Shown here one piece after another: positions 34,873 through 43,800 of a stretch of DNA of 62,840 bases. The stretch covers positions 1 through 62,840 of the forward strand of contig JAVBKZ010000024.1 of NCBI GenBank assembly GCA_031553755.1, in the 5' to 3' direction. The position numbers and the translations under genes are program-made. The stretch's first letter is position 1. Every line of letters starts with the position of its first letter. Source of the DNA: JAIRVZ01 sp031553755. Its GTDB lineage: Bacteria; Bacteroidota; Bacteroidia; Bacteroidales; Azobacteroidaceae. The notes beneath the pieces were generated by a model, which made no database searches, was not told where the DNA came from, and saw only the letters and a program-made list of their open reading frames with translations.

Positions 34873-36912
34873 TTAGTTATACCCCGTCAACGATGAATAT
34901 TCTTTCGAATACCTCAACATTTGTTCCGTATAATTTTCGTTATAATGGATTTTGATATCGGTAATGTCGCCTTTTTTATCTTTAACGGTTTCATAAACAG
35001 GATTTATGAATCCTTTGTATGGAGATAAATTCAATTTTTTGTAACGTTCGAGAATTTCTTTATGCAGTTCCTGATTGACGGGAACTGCATATTTTTCGAC
35101 CAACGAATTTGCCGAATTAAAATCTCCTTCCGATTTGATGCGTTGAATTTCAGCTAAAAGTTGTCCGATTAAATCACGCATTTTTTTGTAATCATTGATG
35201 ACAACATAAGTTTTCCCGTCTTTTTTTACTAATTCGATCACTTTTTCAGGTGTTCCTTTTTCAAGTATCCAATGAGCGATAAGCGAACGGTTGCGCATGT
35301 GTGATTCTTCGATTGTTTTTCCGGGTTCGATACGAACCAACTGGGTCATCAGTCCGTTCATCAAGAATTTGTAATATTCGGCTTTATACGCGTCTTTATC
35401 TTTTAATAATCCCAATTCGATTAATTTAGAATCGGCAATATAGTATAATCCGAATAAATCGGCCCTGGCTTCTTCTATTGTTGAACCATGAACTCCGAGC
35501 GCGTCGGAGCTGACACCTGGCAACAATTGTCCTGAACCATGACCTAAACATTCGTGCAAATCTACATGTAAATTGTCTGTCATAAAGCCATAATCGGCCA
35601 TTAATTTTATTTCTTTGTCGCTCCACACAAATTCTTCGTTGAATCCATTTCCTAATGATGCTTTGTCGTAGGCTTCGGTAATATTTTCTATCGTAACGGA
35701 TTTAGAACCGTAATGTTTCCTTATCCAATTGGAATTCGGCAGGTTAACTCCGATAGGAGTTGAAGGGTAGCAATCTCCTCCAAGCATTGTTGCCGTGATC
35801 ACTTTGGCGCTTACCCCTTTTACTTTTTCTTTCTTGAAACGTTTGTCGACCGGAGAATGATTTTCAAACCATTGGGCGTTATCGCTTATGATTTCGGTTC
35901 GTTTTGTCGCTTCTGTATTTTTGAAATTTACAATTGATTCCCAACTGGCTTTGAAACCCAACGGATCTCCATAAGTCTCTGTAAATCCATTTACAAAATC
36001 AATACGCGAATCAGTGTCTTTTACCCAAGCGATTGAATATTCATCGTATTTTTTCAAATCGCCTGTTTGGTAAAATTCTATCAACAATTGAATCACTTTT
36101 TTTTGTTGTTGGTTTTCCGCTACATTTTCCGCGAGTTCCAGCCATTTTACGATTCTTTCAATTGCTTCAGAGTAAAGTCCGCCGACTTTCCATGTTTTTT
36201 CGGTTAATTTACCATTTTCTTTGACTAAGCGACTGTTAAGTCCGTAAGCGATAGGAGTGGAGTCGTTTGGATTTTGCATTTCGGAATAAAAGTTTTCGAC
36301 TTCTTTTTGTGTCAATCCTTCTTCGTAATAATTGTTGGCGGAAGTTTTGATTATATCCGTTTTTATATCTTGGTTGACTTTTTTAGCGTACAGTTCAGGA
36401 TCGAACATAACCGGAACCAGTTTGTTGATAAAGCTGTCGACACTTTCTCCTTTTACCAATGGAAGTTGACCGGGACTAATTGATTTTACAGAATTAATAA
36501 AAAATTCTTTTGAAAAATCAGGAAGAAATTTTTCTTCACCATAATGGTGGTGTATGCCGTTTGAAAACCAAACACGTTTCAGGTAGATTTCAAATTTCTT
36601 GTAATCTTCAGCGTTTTTATTTCCGTTGTAATTGAGATAAATAACTTCCAATGTTTTGCGGATAACCAAGTTGTATTTGAAATTCTGATCAAATAAAATA
36701 TCTCTTCCTTCTAACGCGGCTTGCGATAAAAAGTAAATCAATTCTTTTTGTTTGAGGTTTAACTTTTCAAATTCCGGAACCTGATAGCGAAGTACTTCCA
36801 AATCAGCAAATTGATCTACTTTATAATTGAATAAATTATTGGATTTATTGTCTTTCCCCAAACAAGAAACGCTAAACAACGTTGTAGCCATAATGATAAA
36901 TAAATGTTTCAT
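34873..36912 (-). CDS. Dipeptidyl-peptidase III (family M49)
   Basis: This 679-residue zinc peptidase should release dipeptides from peptide N-termini. The M49 signature HECLGH (453-458) supplies two zinc histidines and the catalytic Glu, and EEARAD (480-485) the third ligand. The length matches bacterial DPP III. The N-terminus (LFSVSC, Cys17) looks like a lipoprotein signal, placing it in the periplasm or on a membrane. It follows envC by 38 bases and may be co-transcribed with that run. Confidence 0.9.
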   Translation of the reverse strand: MKHLFIIMATTLFSVSCLGKDNKSNNLFNYKVDQFADLEVLRYQVPEFEKLNLKQKELIYFLSQAALEGRDILFDQNFKYNLVIRKTLEVIYLNYNGNKNAEDYKKFEIYLKRVWFSNGIHHHYGEEKFLPDFSKEFFINSVKSISPGQLPLVKGESVDSFINKLVPVMFDPELYAKKVNQDIKTDIIKTSANNYYEEGLTQKEVENFYSEMQNPNDSTPIAYGLNSRLVKENGKLTEKTWKVGGLYSEAIERIVKWLELAENVAENQQQKKVIQLLIEFYQTGDLKKYDEYSIAWVKDTDSRIDFVNGFTETYGDPLGFKASWESIVNFKNTEATKRTEIISDNAQWFENHSPVDKRFKKEKVKGVSAKVITATMLGGDCYPSTPIGVNLPNSNWIRKHYGSKSVTIENITEAYDKASLGNGFNEEFVWSDKEIKLMADYGFMTDNLHVDLHECLGHGSGQLLPGVSSDALGVHGSTIEEARADLFGLYYIADSKLIELGLLKDKDAYKAEYYKFLMNGLMTQLVRIEPGKTIEESHMRNRSLIAHWILEKGTPEKVIELVKKDGKTYVVINDYKKMRDLIGQLLAEIQRIKSEGDFNSANSLVEKYAVPVNQELHKEILERYKKLNLSPYKGFINPVYETVKDKKGDITDIKIHYNENYTEQMLRYSKEYSSLTGYN

Positions 36913-36950
36913 AAATAATTTTAGTGTGTGTTTTATCCTATTAAATTACC

Positions 36951-38219
36951 TCAATTTAACCATGGTTCCGGGTTGAGTTTATTTCGTTCTTTCCAGATTT
37001 CGAAATGTAGTAATGTCACGTTTCCATCGTCATAATCGGTGAAAATTTTTCCTAAAACTTGTCCCGTTTTTACATAATCTCCTTGTTTTACATATACTTC
37101 GGAAATATTGCAATATACGGTCAGGTAATTGCCATGCCTGACGATAATTGAATTATTATAACCTGGAACAATGAAAATTTTAGAAACTTGTCCTTCGAAA
37201 ACCGACCTTGCTTCCGTATTTGGTATCGTTTGTATATCAATGCCATTGTTAACAGTTTTGACATATTTCAATGATTGATGTTGCTGTTCTCCATAGTGGC
37301 TAACAATTTTATATGAACCTTTTAATGGAAAAGGCAAATGTCCTTTATTTCCTGCAAAACTTGAAGAAAGCGCTTGCTCTTTTTTAGTCATCGCGTAACC
37401 TCCGGAAGTTTCGGCTTCACGGGTTACTTCTTTTTTCTCGTTAGCCGATTTTTTTTCGTTGGCTTTTCTTGCCCTTTCGGCTTCTGCTTGTGCTCTTGCG
37501 ATTTCTTCCGCGATTATTCTTTCTATTTGGTTGTTTAGCGCTTGAGCTTGTTTTTTCTGTTTGCTTAGTTCTTGCGCTAAGTCTTTTTCTCGTTTAGTTA
37601 ACTCTTTGATTTCTTTTTGTTGCGCCGATTCTTCGTTTTTTAATTTATTTGTTTCTTTTTCTCTTTCCTGGACAAGTGAAATTTTATCATTTTTATCATT
37701 CAAAGATTTGTTTTTTTGTTGTTCCAATATTCGTTGGCTATTTTCTATTTCTATGGATTGTTCTTTTTGCCAAGAAGAGTATTCTTTTAAATACCGTATT
37801 CTTCGATAAGATTGGGCAAAGTCTTCGGCGGAAAAAATGAATAATAATTGGTCGACATTACTCCTGTATAACGACATACTTTGAAGAGATTTGACGTAGT
37901 TTGCTTTTTTGAATTTAATTTCACGTTCAAGAATACTGATCTGTTCTTCGGTAGAAATAATATCTTCATCCAATGTTTTGATTTCGTTGTTCAGGATGTT
38001 TATGACTTGTTTTCTGTCAGTAATTTGTTTCGACAACAAATTGGCGGTATTGAGCGCGTTTTTTTTCGATTTTTTTGTTTGATCTAAAATTTTTGAAGTA
38101 GCGTCAATTTGAGCCATTTTTGCTTTACGTTCATTTTCCAATGTTTTTAACTTAGAATTTTGAGCATTTAATGTAAATACAAAAAATAATAAAACGACAA
38201 TAAATTTAGATTTCATCAT
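36951..38219 (-). CDS. EnvC-like murein hydrolase activator with degenerate LytM domain
   Basis: The 422 residues begin with a signal peptide (cut near LNAQ), then about 250 residues of coiled coil and a C-terminal LytM/M23 domain (about 295-422). Catalytic residues of M23 peptidases are missing: NNGIDI replaces HxxxD, YCNIS replaces the YxH motif, and the HLH position reads LLH. Like E. coli EnvC, it should therefore bind and activate amidases at the division site rather than cut peptidoglycan. It overlaps the DUF4292 gene by one base. Confidence 0.88.
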   Translation of the reverse strand: MMKSKFIVVLLFFVFTLNAQNSKLKTLENERKAKMAQIDATSKILDQTKKSKKNALNTANLLSKQITDRKQVINILNNEIKTLDEDIISTEEQISILEREIKFKKANYVKSLQSMSLYRSNVDQLLFIFSAEDFAQSYRRIRYLKEYSSWQKEQSIEIENSQRILEQQKNKSLNDKNDKISLVQEREKETNKLKNEESAQQKEIKELTKREKDLAQELSKQKKQAQALNNQIERIIAEEIARAQAEAERARKANEKKSANEKKEVTREAETSGGYAMTKKEQALSSSFAGNKGHLPFPLKGSYKIVSHYGEQQHQSLKYVKTVNNGIDIQTIPNTEARSVFEGQVSKIFIVPGYNNSIIVRHGNYLTVYCNISEVYVKQGDYVKTGQVLGKIFTDYDDGNVTLLHFEIWKERNKLNPEPWLN

Positions 38220-39067
38220 TATAAATGATTAAAAAGGGTAATGATTTGACTGATTGAAATACGTTTGTATTTAGATGGAATATTAAAATCGATATCAACG
38301 CCTTTATCTAAGTCTATATTAGAAAAATTGAAATTCATAAGGATTTTATTGCCGGGAATGGTCAAATTCATCTCCATTTTCATCGGGAACAATTGTTGGT
38401 TATCTAAGTGTTGAAAATCATTATACGACCAATTCAGAGATGTTTTCCCGTTTTCTCCGGATAAATTTGTTTCTCTGATACGGTTGTTGTAATCAATAAA
38501 AAAAGCATAATTGATTTGTTGTTTGTCTTTAACATTGAAAATTACCCGGTTATTTGATTGTTCGGTTTTGAATAACCGGTAATCGTCGGACGATATATTC
38601 ATTTTGTTAGGAATAAAAATCCGGTTGGTAAAGAGTGATTGCAAATTGTTTAAGTCGAAATCGAAAGATGTTGTTTGTTTGATCTTTTTTGTTGATTCGG
38701 CGACAAATTGTTTGTTCATCCGGTCGATAACAACAAGGCTGTCATTTGAAATAGCAAGACGAAAAACTTCTCCGAATAAAGGGGCTTGCAAAGAAAATAA
38801 CAGTTTTTCATCCTTTATGATACGGAGGATTCCGGTCGCGGCAATATTGTTTTTGCCTAAACGAATGTCTGCTTTCATTTTTCCTGAAAGCGTTTTATAT
38901 TCAAAGGAATTTTCAGAAATAAAAGAAAAAAGTTCTTTAATATCTTTAATTTCCGATGTCCCTACTGTTTCTTTTTTTGTTTTACAACTTGTTGTAAATA
39001 AACATAAACAGCAAAATAACAATGAATGGATGAGTAATTTTTTACTACTTATCAAGCACCTCTTCAT
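38219..39067 (-). CDS. DUF4292 lipoprotein
   Basis: The 282 residues start with a lipoprotein signal (LFTTSC, Cys28) and a K/E-rich tether, then a LolB-like beta-sandwich pattern with LSGKMKADIRLGKNNIAATG and LLFSLQAPLFGEVFRLAIS. DUF4292 proteins lie between a TPR protein and EnvC in many Bacteroidota. The fold suggests lipid or lipoprotein handling at the outer membrane; the function is not established. It overlaps the TPR gene by 23 bases. Confidence 0.85.
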   Translation of the reverse strand: MKRCLISSKKLLIHSLLFCCLCLFTTSCKTKKETVGTSEIKDIKELFSFISENSFEYKTLSGKMKADIRLGKNNIAATGILRIIKDEKLLFSLQAPLFGEVFRLAISNDSLVVIDRMNKQFVAESTKKIKQTTSFDFDLNNLQSLFTNRIFIPNKMNISSDDYRLFKTEQSNNRVIFNVKDKQQINYAFFIDYNNRIRETNLSGENGKTSLNWSYNDFQHLDNQQLFPMKMEMNLTIPGNKILMNFNFSNIDLDKGVDIDFNIPSKYKRISISQIITLFNHL

Positions 39068-40796
39068 AATATACTTTATCCGCGATTTTTCGTTTCAGGG
39101 TTTCCTTATCTTTTCCTAACTCCAATGCTTTTTTCCATTGTTCTACAGCTTTTTCCACATCACCGGTTTTGAATAGGATGTCGCCATAATGATCTACAAT
39201 TTCAGGACTTTTATCTCCTCCGTTTGAAATAGCCCTTTCGATATAAATTTTCGCAAGGGAATAATTACCCTGAATAAAGAAAATCCAAGCATAAGTATCA
39301 ATGTAAGTGCTGTTGTCGGGAAACATTTTAACGCAAGCGCTGCTCATGCGTTCAGCTTTACTTAAGTCTTTCTTATCTAAAGAAAGATAATAAGCGTAAT
39401 TATTTAATACTCCGGCATTTTTGTCGTTATATTCCAATGCTTTTTCATAGCTCTCATAGGCTAAATCCTTTTTTTTCATCTGGAAATAAATGTCTCCAAT
39501 TTGTCCGTAGAAGTCAGAAAGTAATTTGACATTATTAGCATCAACGTATTTAACCCCTTCATTATAAGCATTCAATGCATCTTGATACGATTCGGTTTGG
39601 TGATATGAGAGACCGAGATAGAAATAAAATTCAGGAGTATTTGGAAAATATATCAATGCCGATTGACATATTTTAATAGATTCTTCCGGATTATTTTCCG
39701 TAAAAGAAATCCCAAGTAATTGATTCCAAGCATTTTCATTGTCAGGCGCGGATTCAGTCACGATTTGAAATTGAAATTTCGCTTCATCTATTTTATTTTG
39801 TGCCAATAGAAACGTGCCGTACATCATATTTAAATCTGTTTCTAAAGGATGTTGTTCCATCAATGTTTTAAATAAAGCATCGGCTTTGTCTATGTCTTTT
39901 TTATCCTTTTGAAGATTTTGAATATAACGGGTAAGTATTGTCAGTTTGGTTTCTATATCTAATTTTGAATTCTTTAAAGCTGTATCAATTTCTTTTTCGG
40001 CTGCTTCTTGGTTTTTTGTTTTTTCATAGTAGTTAGCCATTGATACAATATAATATGGATTATTCGGATCAATTTGATATGCTTTCTGATAATATTCGTA
40101 AGCTTTTGCCGTATTTTCTTGTTCGAGGTATAAATCGCCCATCAATATGCGGTATTTGGCTTCATACGGATATTTAATCGAAAGTTTTTCTAATTCATTA
40201 AACGCTTTTTCTTTTTGTTCGATCATTGAATATAACCGGTATTTCTGGATGGAAAGTGATTCGTTCATCCCGATATTTTCCTCTACAAAATCCAGTTCTT
40301 TTATTGCTTTTTCTATTTCTCCTTGCCGGGAATATAAGTCACTTAAATAATAATTGAGTTCAGGTTTATCCGGATTTTTTTTGCTAAGTTCTTCGTAGAT
40401 TGCGATCGCTTCATCGTTAAGTCCGGATTCTCTCAAAAAACTAGCCAAAGCGATTTTATAATCAAAACGTTGATTATCGTACAAAACGGCTTTTTTTAAG
40501 GCATTCATGGTTAAGGCCCTGTTTTCTAAGAAGACATAAAAATCGGCTAAAGCAAAATTCGCGGCAGCAGATGTAGAGTCGATAGAAAGACAATATTGAA
40601 ACGCGTTAAATGCATCTGAGATTTTTCCGTTTTGTTTGAGTTTCAACCCTTCCAAATAAAAATAATCGAACTTTCTTTTATCTTTTTCAGAAAGTTCGGA
40701 TTGTTTTATTTCAAGTTCATTTTTTATGGATTTAACGCTTTTTGAAGATATGTTGAAACATAAACACAAACACAATCCCAAATATATATACTTCAT
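39045..40796 (-). CDS. Exported TPR-repeat protein
   Basis: The 583 residues have a signal peptide (1-18) followed by roughly twelve to fourteen TPR units, such as AFNAFQYCLSIDST, AIAIYEELSKKNP, AYEYYQKAYQIDP and AYESYEKALEYND. The solenoid is expected to scaffold periplasmic complexes. The conserved gene order dut-TPR-DUF4292-envC suggests a shared envelope or division role, but no specific partner is known. Confidence 0.85.
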   Translation of the reverse strand: MKYIYLGLCLCLCFNISSKSVKSIKNELEIKQSELSEKDKRKFDYFYLEGLKLKQNGKISDAFNAFQYCLSIDSTSAAANFALADFYVFLENRALTMNALKKAVLYDNQRFDYKIALASFLRESGLNDEAIAIYEELSKKNPDKPELNYYLSDLYSRQGEIEKAIKELDFVEENIGMNESLSIQKYRLYSMIEQKEKAFNELEKLSIKYPYEAKYRILMGDLYLEQENTAKAYEYYQKAYQIDPNNPYYIVSMANYYEKTKNQEAAEKEIDTALKNSKLDIETKLTILTRYIQNLQKDKKDIDKADALFKTLMEQHPLETDLNMMYGTFLLAQNKIDEAKFQFQIVTESAPDNENAWNQLLGISFTENNPEESIKICQSALIYFPNTPEFYFYLGLSYHQTESYQDALNAYNEGVKYVDANNVKLLSDFYGQIGDIYFQMKKKDLAYESYEKALEYNDKNAGVLNNYAYYLSLDKKDLSKAERMSSACVKMFPDNSTYIDTYAWIFFIQGNYSLAKIYIERAISNGGDKSPEIVDHYGDILFKTGDVEKAVEQWKKALELGKDKETLKRKIADKVYYEEVLDK

Positions 40797-40841
40797 TTTC
40801 TATTTCTTAGTTTTTAACTTTCAGTTCTTAACTTTCAGTTC
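40797..40841. repeat. Short direct repeats between the TPR gene and dut
   Basis: The 45-base gap is made of two to three copies of TTAACTTTCAGTTC. It is intergenic low-complexity sequence typical of this genome. Confidence 0.6.
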
Positions 40842-41285
40842 TTAACTTTTTCCTGTATGACCGAATCCACCCGCGCCCCTGTCTGTTTCTTCCAGCGCGT
40901 CAACTTCTTCCCAATCTACACGGGCATGGGAAGCGACAACCATTTGGCAAATTCGTTCTCCATCATTAATAACAAATGGAGTATCGGAAAGATTAACCAT
41001 AATGACTTTAATTTCTCCTCGGTAATCCGCGTCAATAGTTCCGGGAGTATTAACCAATGAAATCCCGTGTTTTATCGCTAATCCGCTTCTCGGACGAATT
41101 TGAGCTTCATAACCGATAGGCAATTCTATGAAAATTCCGGTAGGAATTAATCTTCTTTCTAAGGAATGAAGCGTAATAGGTTCATCTAAATTGGCACGTA
41201 AATCCATGCCTGCCGAATAAGGAGTTGCATATTCAGGAAGCGTATGTTTTGACTTATTTACTATTTTGATTTTCATACTTGACAT
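40842..41285 (-). CDS. dut: Deoxyuridine 5'-triphosphate nucleotidohydrolase
   Basis: It hydrolyses dUTP to dUMP, keeping uracil out of DNA and feeding dTMP synthesis. The 147-residue trimeric type shows all five motifs: SAGMDLRA, RPRSGLAIKHG, NTPGTIDADYRGE, INDGERICQMV and the C-terminal GAGGFGHTGKS. ATG 41285 gives MSSMKIKI; ATG 41276 is an alternative. It heads the minus-strand run of five genes. Confidence 0.95.
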   Translation of the reverse strand: MSSMKIKIVNKSKHTLPEYATPYSAGMDLRANLDEPITLHSLERRLIPTGIFIELPIGYEAQIRPRSGLAIKHGISLVNTPGTIDADYRGEIKVIMVNLSDTPFVINDGERICQMVVASHARVDWEEVDALEETDRGAGGFGHTGKS

Positions 41286-41316
41286 TAAAAAATTATAAAT
41301 TACAGCGTTTATGATG

Positions 41317-41324
41317 CAAAGATA
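41317..41324 (-). promoter_or_regulatory. -7 box of the dut operon
   Basis: TATCTTTG on the minus strand matches TAnnTTTG, about 30 bases before the dut start. No clear -33 element was seen. Confidence 0.6.
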
Positions 41325-41350
41325 GTTTTTTTATGAGTAAGTTTAATCGA

Positions 41351-41385
41351 CTTTTGATTAAGTAATCTTTAAAATTATATATTTG
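41351..41385 (+). promoter_or_regulatory. Promoter of xseB
   Basis: CTTTTG (41351-41356) and TATATTTG (41378-41385) are spaced by 21 bases and match the -33/-7 pair of Bacteroidota. Transcription would start near 41391, about 27 bases before the xseB start. Confidence 0.65.
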
Positions 41386-41417
41386 TACTTTCAAATGGTT
41401 TATTAATTTTAATTCTC

Positions 41418-41618
41418 ATGGCAAAAAAACAAGAATTATCATACCTCGAAGCCTATTCCAGACTTCAGGAAATTTTGACTCAAATAGAGGATGATCGATT
41501 GGATATAGATGAATTGAGCGTGAAAATAAAGGAAGCTTCATCGCTGCTGAAAATTTGTAAGGATAAGTTGTTTGTCGCAAACGAAGAAACGAAGAAAATA
41601 CTGGAAGAAATAGATTAG
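41418..41618 (+). CDS. xseB: Exodeoxyribonuclease VII small subunit
   Basis: The 66 residues form the family's helical hairpin: LSYLEAYSRLQEILTQIEDD, LDIDELSVKIKEASSLLKIC and a final NEETKKILEEID. It binds XseA to make the nuclease that degrades single-stranded DNA. xseA is not in the window. Confidence 0.92.
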   Translation: MAKKQELSYLEAYSRLQEILTQIEDDRLDIDELSVKIKEASSLLKICKDKLFVANEETKKILEEID

Positions 41619-41702
41619 ATATTTGTTGATATTCATAGATATTAATTGTTATTTTTTCATTCTTTTCATTTTCTTCATTACTTTCATTTACAATAGATTA
41701 TA

Positions 41703-42374
41703 ATGCAAAAATATATCATTATTGTCGCCGGAGGAAAAGGAACACGCATGGGAACTGATATTCCCAAACAATTTTTGTTGTTGTGTGGAAAGCCTGTATT
41801 GATGCATACTATCGAAGCTTTTTATCAATACGATGAAAATATTGGTATTGTGTTGGTATTGCCGGAAGAACAACAATTGTATTGGCAGGAATTATGTGAA
41901 CAATATAAATTCATTATTAAACACACAGTTGTTTCGGGAGGGAAAACCCGTTTTCATTCCGTGAAAAATGGATTGAATCTTGTCGCGAAAAAAGACGCTA
42001 TTGTCGGGATTCATGATGGTGTACGTCCGTTGGTTCCTCTAAGTGTTATTTCTGAATGTTATAAAGAAGCAGAACAGAAAGGGACTGTATTTCCGGTTAT
42101 TCCGGTTGTTGATACTTTGAGACAAAAAACAGCTTCAGGAAGCGTACTTGTTGATAGGGAAAATTATTGTTTGGTTCAAACACCACAGGTTTTTGATGCA
42201 AGTATTATACAAGATGCTTATAACCAAGAATATTCTGAAAAATTTACAGATGATATATCGGTTGTGGAAATAATGGGAAAATCTGTTTTTTCTGTAGAAG
42301 GAAGTCGCCGGAATATCAAAATAACCACTCCCGAAGATTTAATTGTTGCAGAGGCGTTTATGGGTTATGAGTAA
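41703..42374 (+). CDS. ispD: 2-C-methyl-D-erythritol 4-phosphate cytidylyltransferase
   Basis: It makes CDP-methylerythritol in the MEP isoprenoid pathway. The 223 residues show IIVAGGKGTRMGTDIPKQF (nucleotide loop), GIHDGVRPLVP, VVDTLRQK, QTPQVFDA and FTDDISVVE, in the order and spacing of IspD. The length is normal. Plant-pathway cytidylyltransferases such as ribitol enzymes are related, but no ribitol genes are nearby. Confidence 0.93.
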   Translation: MQKYIIIVAGGKGTRMGTDIPKQFLLLCGKPVLMHTIEAFYQYDENIGIVLVLPEEQQLYWQELCEQYKFIIKHTVVSGGKTRFHSVKNGLNLVAKKDAIVGIHDGVRPLVPLSVISECYKEAEQKGTVFPVIPVVDTLRQKTASGSVLVDRENYCLVQTPQVFDASIIQDAYNQEYSEKFTDDISVVEIMGKSVFSVEGSRRNIKITTPEDLIVAEAFMGYE

Positions 42375-42393
42375 TAAGAAGTGAAACTATTCT

Positions 42394-42401
42394 TAATTTT
42401 G
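42394..42401 (+). promoter_or_regulatory. -7 box of the DUF3990 pair
   Basis: TAATTTTG matches TAnnTTTG and sits 20 bases before ATG 42421, so the pair probably has its own promoter. Confidence 0.5.
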
Positions 42402-42420
42402 TAGAAAAAAAAATTATTTT

Positions 42421-42873
42421 ATGAAGGTATATCATGGTGGTTATCTGACAGTAGAAATACCTAAAATTCTAAAAAGTAAATTTCCAAAGGATTTTGGAGA
42501 AGGTTTTTATTGTACTGAATTAGAGGAACAAGCCGTTCGTTGGGCAAGTCGTTATGATACTGCTATTGTTTCTGTTTATGAATATACGCCTGATGAAAAT
42601 CTCAAAACGCTTGTTTTCAAAGAGATGACAGAAGATTGGCTTGATTTTATTGTTCGTTGCCGTTCGGGTGAGAAACATAGTTTTGATGTTGTAATCGGGG
42701 CAATGGCGAATGACCAAATTTACAATTATATATCTGATTTTATTGAAGGCATACTTACCCGTGAACAATTTTGGGTTTTAGCAAAGTTCAAACATCCGAC
42801 ACACCAGATTTGTTTTTGTAATGAAAAAGCATTAAAAACGTTACAGTTTATTGATTCTAAAATAATTAAGTGA
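42421..42873 (+). CDS. DUF3990 protein, possible ADP-ribosyltransferase-like toxin
   Basis: The 150 residues begin MKVYHGGYLTVEIPKIL and continue KDFGEGFYCTELEEQAVRWA, the two signature blocks of DUF3990. The YHGG start and the GFYxT block resemble the NAD-binding core of ADP-ribosyltransferase folds. A short C-terminal half follows without a clear motif. It is coupled to the next gene: its TGA lies two bases before that gene's ATG. Two small overlapping genes with their own promoter fit a toxin-antitoxin layout, but the activity is inferred. Confidence 0.65.
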   Translation: MKVYHGGYLTVEIPKILKSKFPKDFGEGFYCTELEEQAVRWASRYDTAIVSVYEYTPDENLKTLVFKEMTEDWLDFIVRCRSGEKHSFDVVIGAMANDQIYNYISDFIEGILTREQFWVLAKFKHPTHQICFCNEKALKTLQFIDSKIIK

Positions 42874-42875
42874 TT

Positions 42876-43331
42876 ATGATAGGCAGAGAAGATAAAAATG
42901 CGAATAACCTATTTTTCCTTTGTTCTTTGATTGAATATATAAGCAGGAAAACAAAGAATCATCGTAATGTGGTTGTGAATGCCATTGGAAAAGATGATTT
43001 ACAGCACATTTTTGATTTGGCAGATGTTTATCATAGCGAAAATATAGACAAATTGGCATTTGAATTAATTGAAAAACATCATATAAAGACCGGAATATTT
43101 GATAATGTTTCAAATGCAAAATATTCAATTCCAACACATTGGGATATTGGAAAGGTGTACAAACGCTTAATTATTGATATCAATAAAAAAGAAAACAGAC
43201 CTTTGATTGACATACTTTCGGAAGTATACAACTCATGGTTATCTCGAAAAATAGAAGATTTCAATGGTAGCGTTTATTATGAAAGCCCTGAATATCTCTT
43301 TCAATCGTATTTGGTGGGGGAAAGTTTGTAA
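42876..43331 (+). CDS. Small partner of the DUF3990 protein
   Basis: The 151 residues (ATG 42876; a GTG at 42870 would add two) include NNLFFLCSLIEYISRKTKNHRNVVVNAIGK, split here as an LFFLCSLIEYI helix and a KNHRNVVVNAIGK turn. HIFDLADVYHSENIDK, a variable HHIKTGIFDN segment and the hydrophobic helix IDILSEVYNSWLSRKI follow. The predicted all-helical N-terminus resembles short proteins that accompany DUF3990 genes. I do not recognise a named family. It is plausibly the antitoxin or a specificity partner. Confidence 0.55.
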   Translation: MIGREDKNANNLFFLCSLIEYISRKTKNHRNVVVNAIGKDDLQHIFDLADVYHSENIDKLAFELIEKHHIKTGIFDNVSNAKYSIPTHWDIGKVYKRLIIDINKKENRPLIDILSEVYNSWLSRKIEDFNGSVYYESPEYLFQSYLVGESL

Positions 43332-43341
43332 AATAATGTAA

Positions 43342-43443
43342 TTTAGAAATATAGCGAATTGGAAAGCTCAAGAAGAGAATTTGGGAGGAAAAGTAAATGA
43401 TAAAACGATGTCATTAAATCTGATAGTTGGATATAAATTATAA
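43342..43443 (+). pseudogene. C-terminal stump of an outer-membrane beta-barrel gene
   Basis: An open stretch without a start codon encodes about 33 residues: FRNIANWKAQEENLGG followed by a strand-like KTMSLNLIVGYKL and a stop. The ending has the alternating pattern and terminal residues of a last barrel strand. It begins 11 bases after the DUF3990 partner, suggesting that the pair replaced or interrupted the rest of this gene. Confidence 0.45.
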
Positions 43444-43507
43444 AGAACGGTTGCTGACGAACCATTTGATATCAGTCAATTCTTTATTATTAAACTAAAA
43501 AATACTT

Positions 43508-43792
43508 ATGGAAAATTTAGTAACAATTCGTTCTTTTTCAATTCATTCAGATATGGCAGTTCCAAAAACGTTACTCGAGTCGGAAGGGATTGAATGTTTC
43601 GTGAAAGATGAATTTATGTCTTATCCCTCTATTGATGCTTTGGGAGGAATTAAATTGCAAATCAAAGAATCTGACTTAGAATCTGCAATAGAAATTCTAA
43701 AAAAATCGGGCTATCTCAAAGACGAAGATTTAAAACCTTCCGGTCTTTACGCAAAAATAGAAAAATGGTTGTCTAAACTGAAAACAAAATAA
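43508..43792 (+). CDS. DUF2007 putative signal-transducing protein
   Basis: The 94 residues have the DUF2007 pattern: LVTIRSFSIHSDMAVPKTLLESEGIEC, a short strand, GGIKLQIKESDLESAIEIL and a basic C-terminal helix (KIEKWLSKLKTK). The domain is a small ferredoxin-like fold related to ACT/PII regulators; the ligand is unknown. It lies eight bases before recG and is probably co-transcribed with it. Confidence 0.8.
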   Translation: MENLVTIRSFSIHSDMAVPKTLLESEGIECFVKDEFMSYPSIDALGGIKLQIKESDLESAIEILKKSGYLKDEDLKPSGLYAKIEKWLSKLKTK

Positions 43793-43800
43793 TCGAATTT

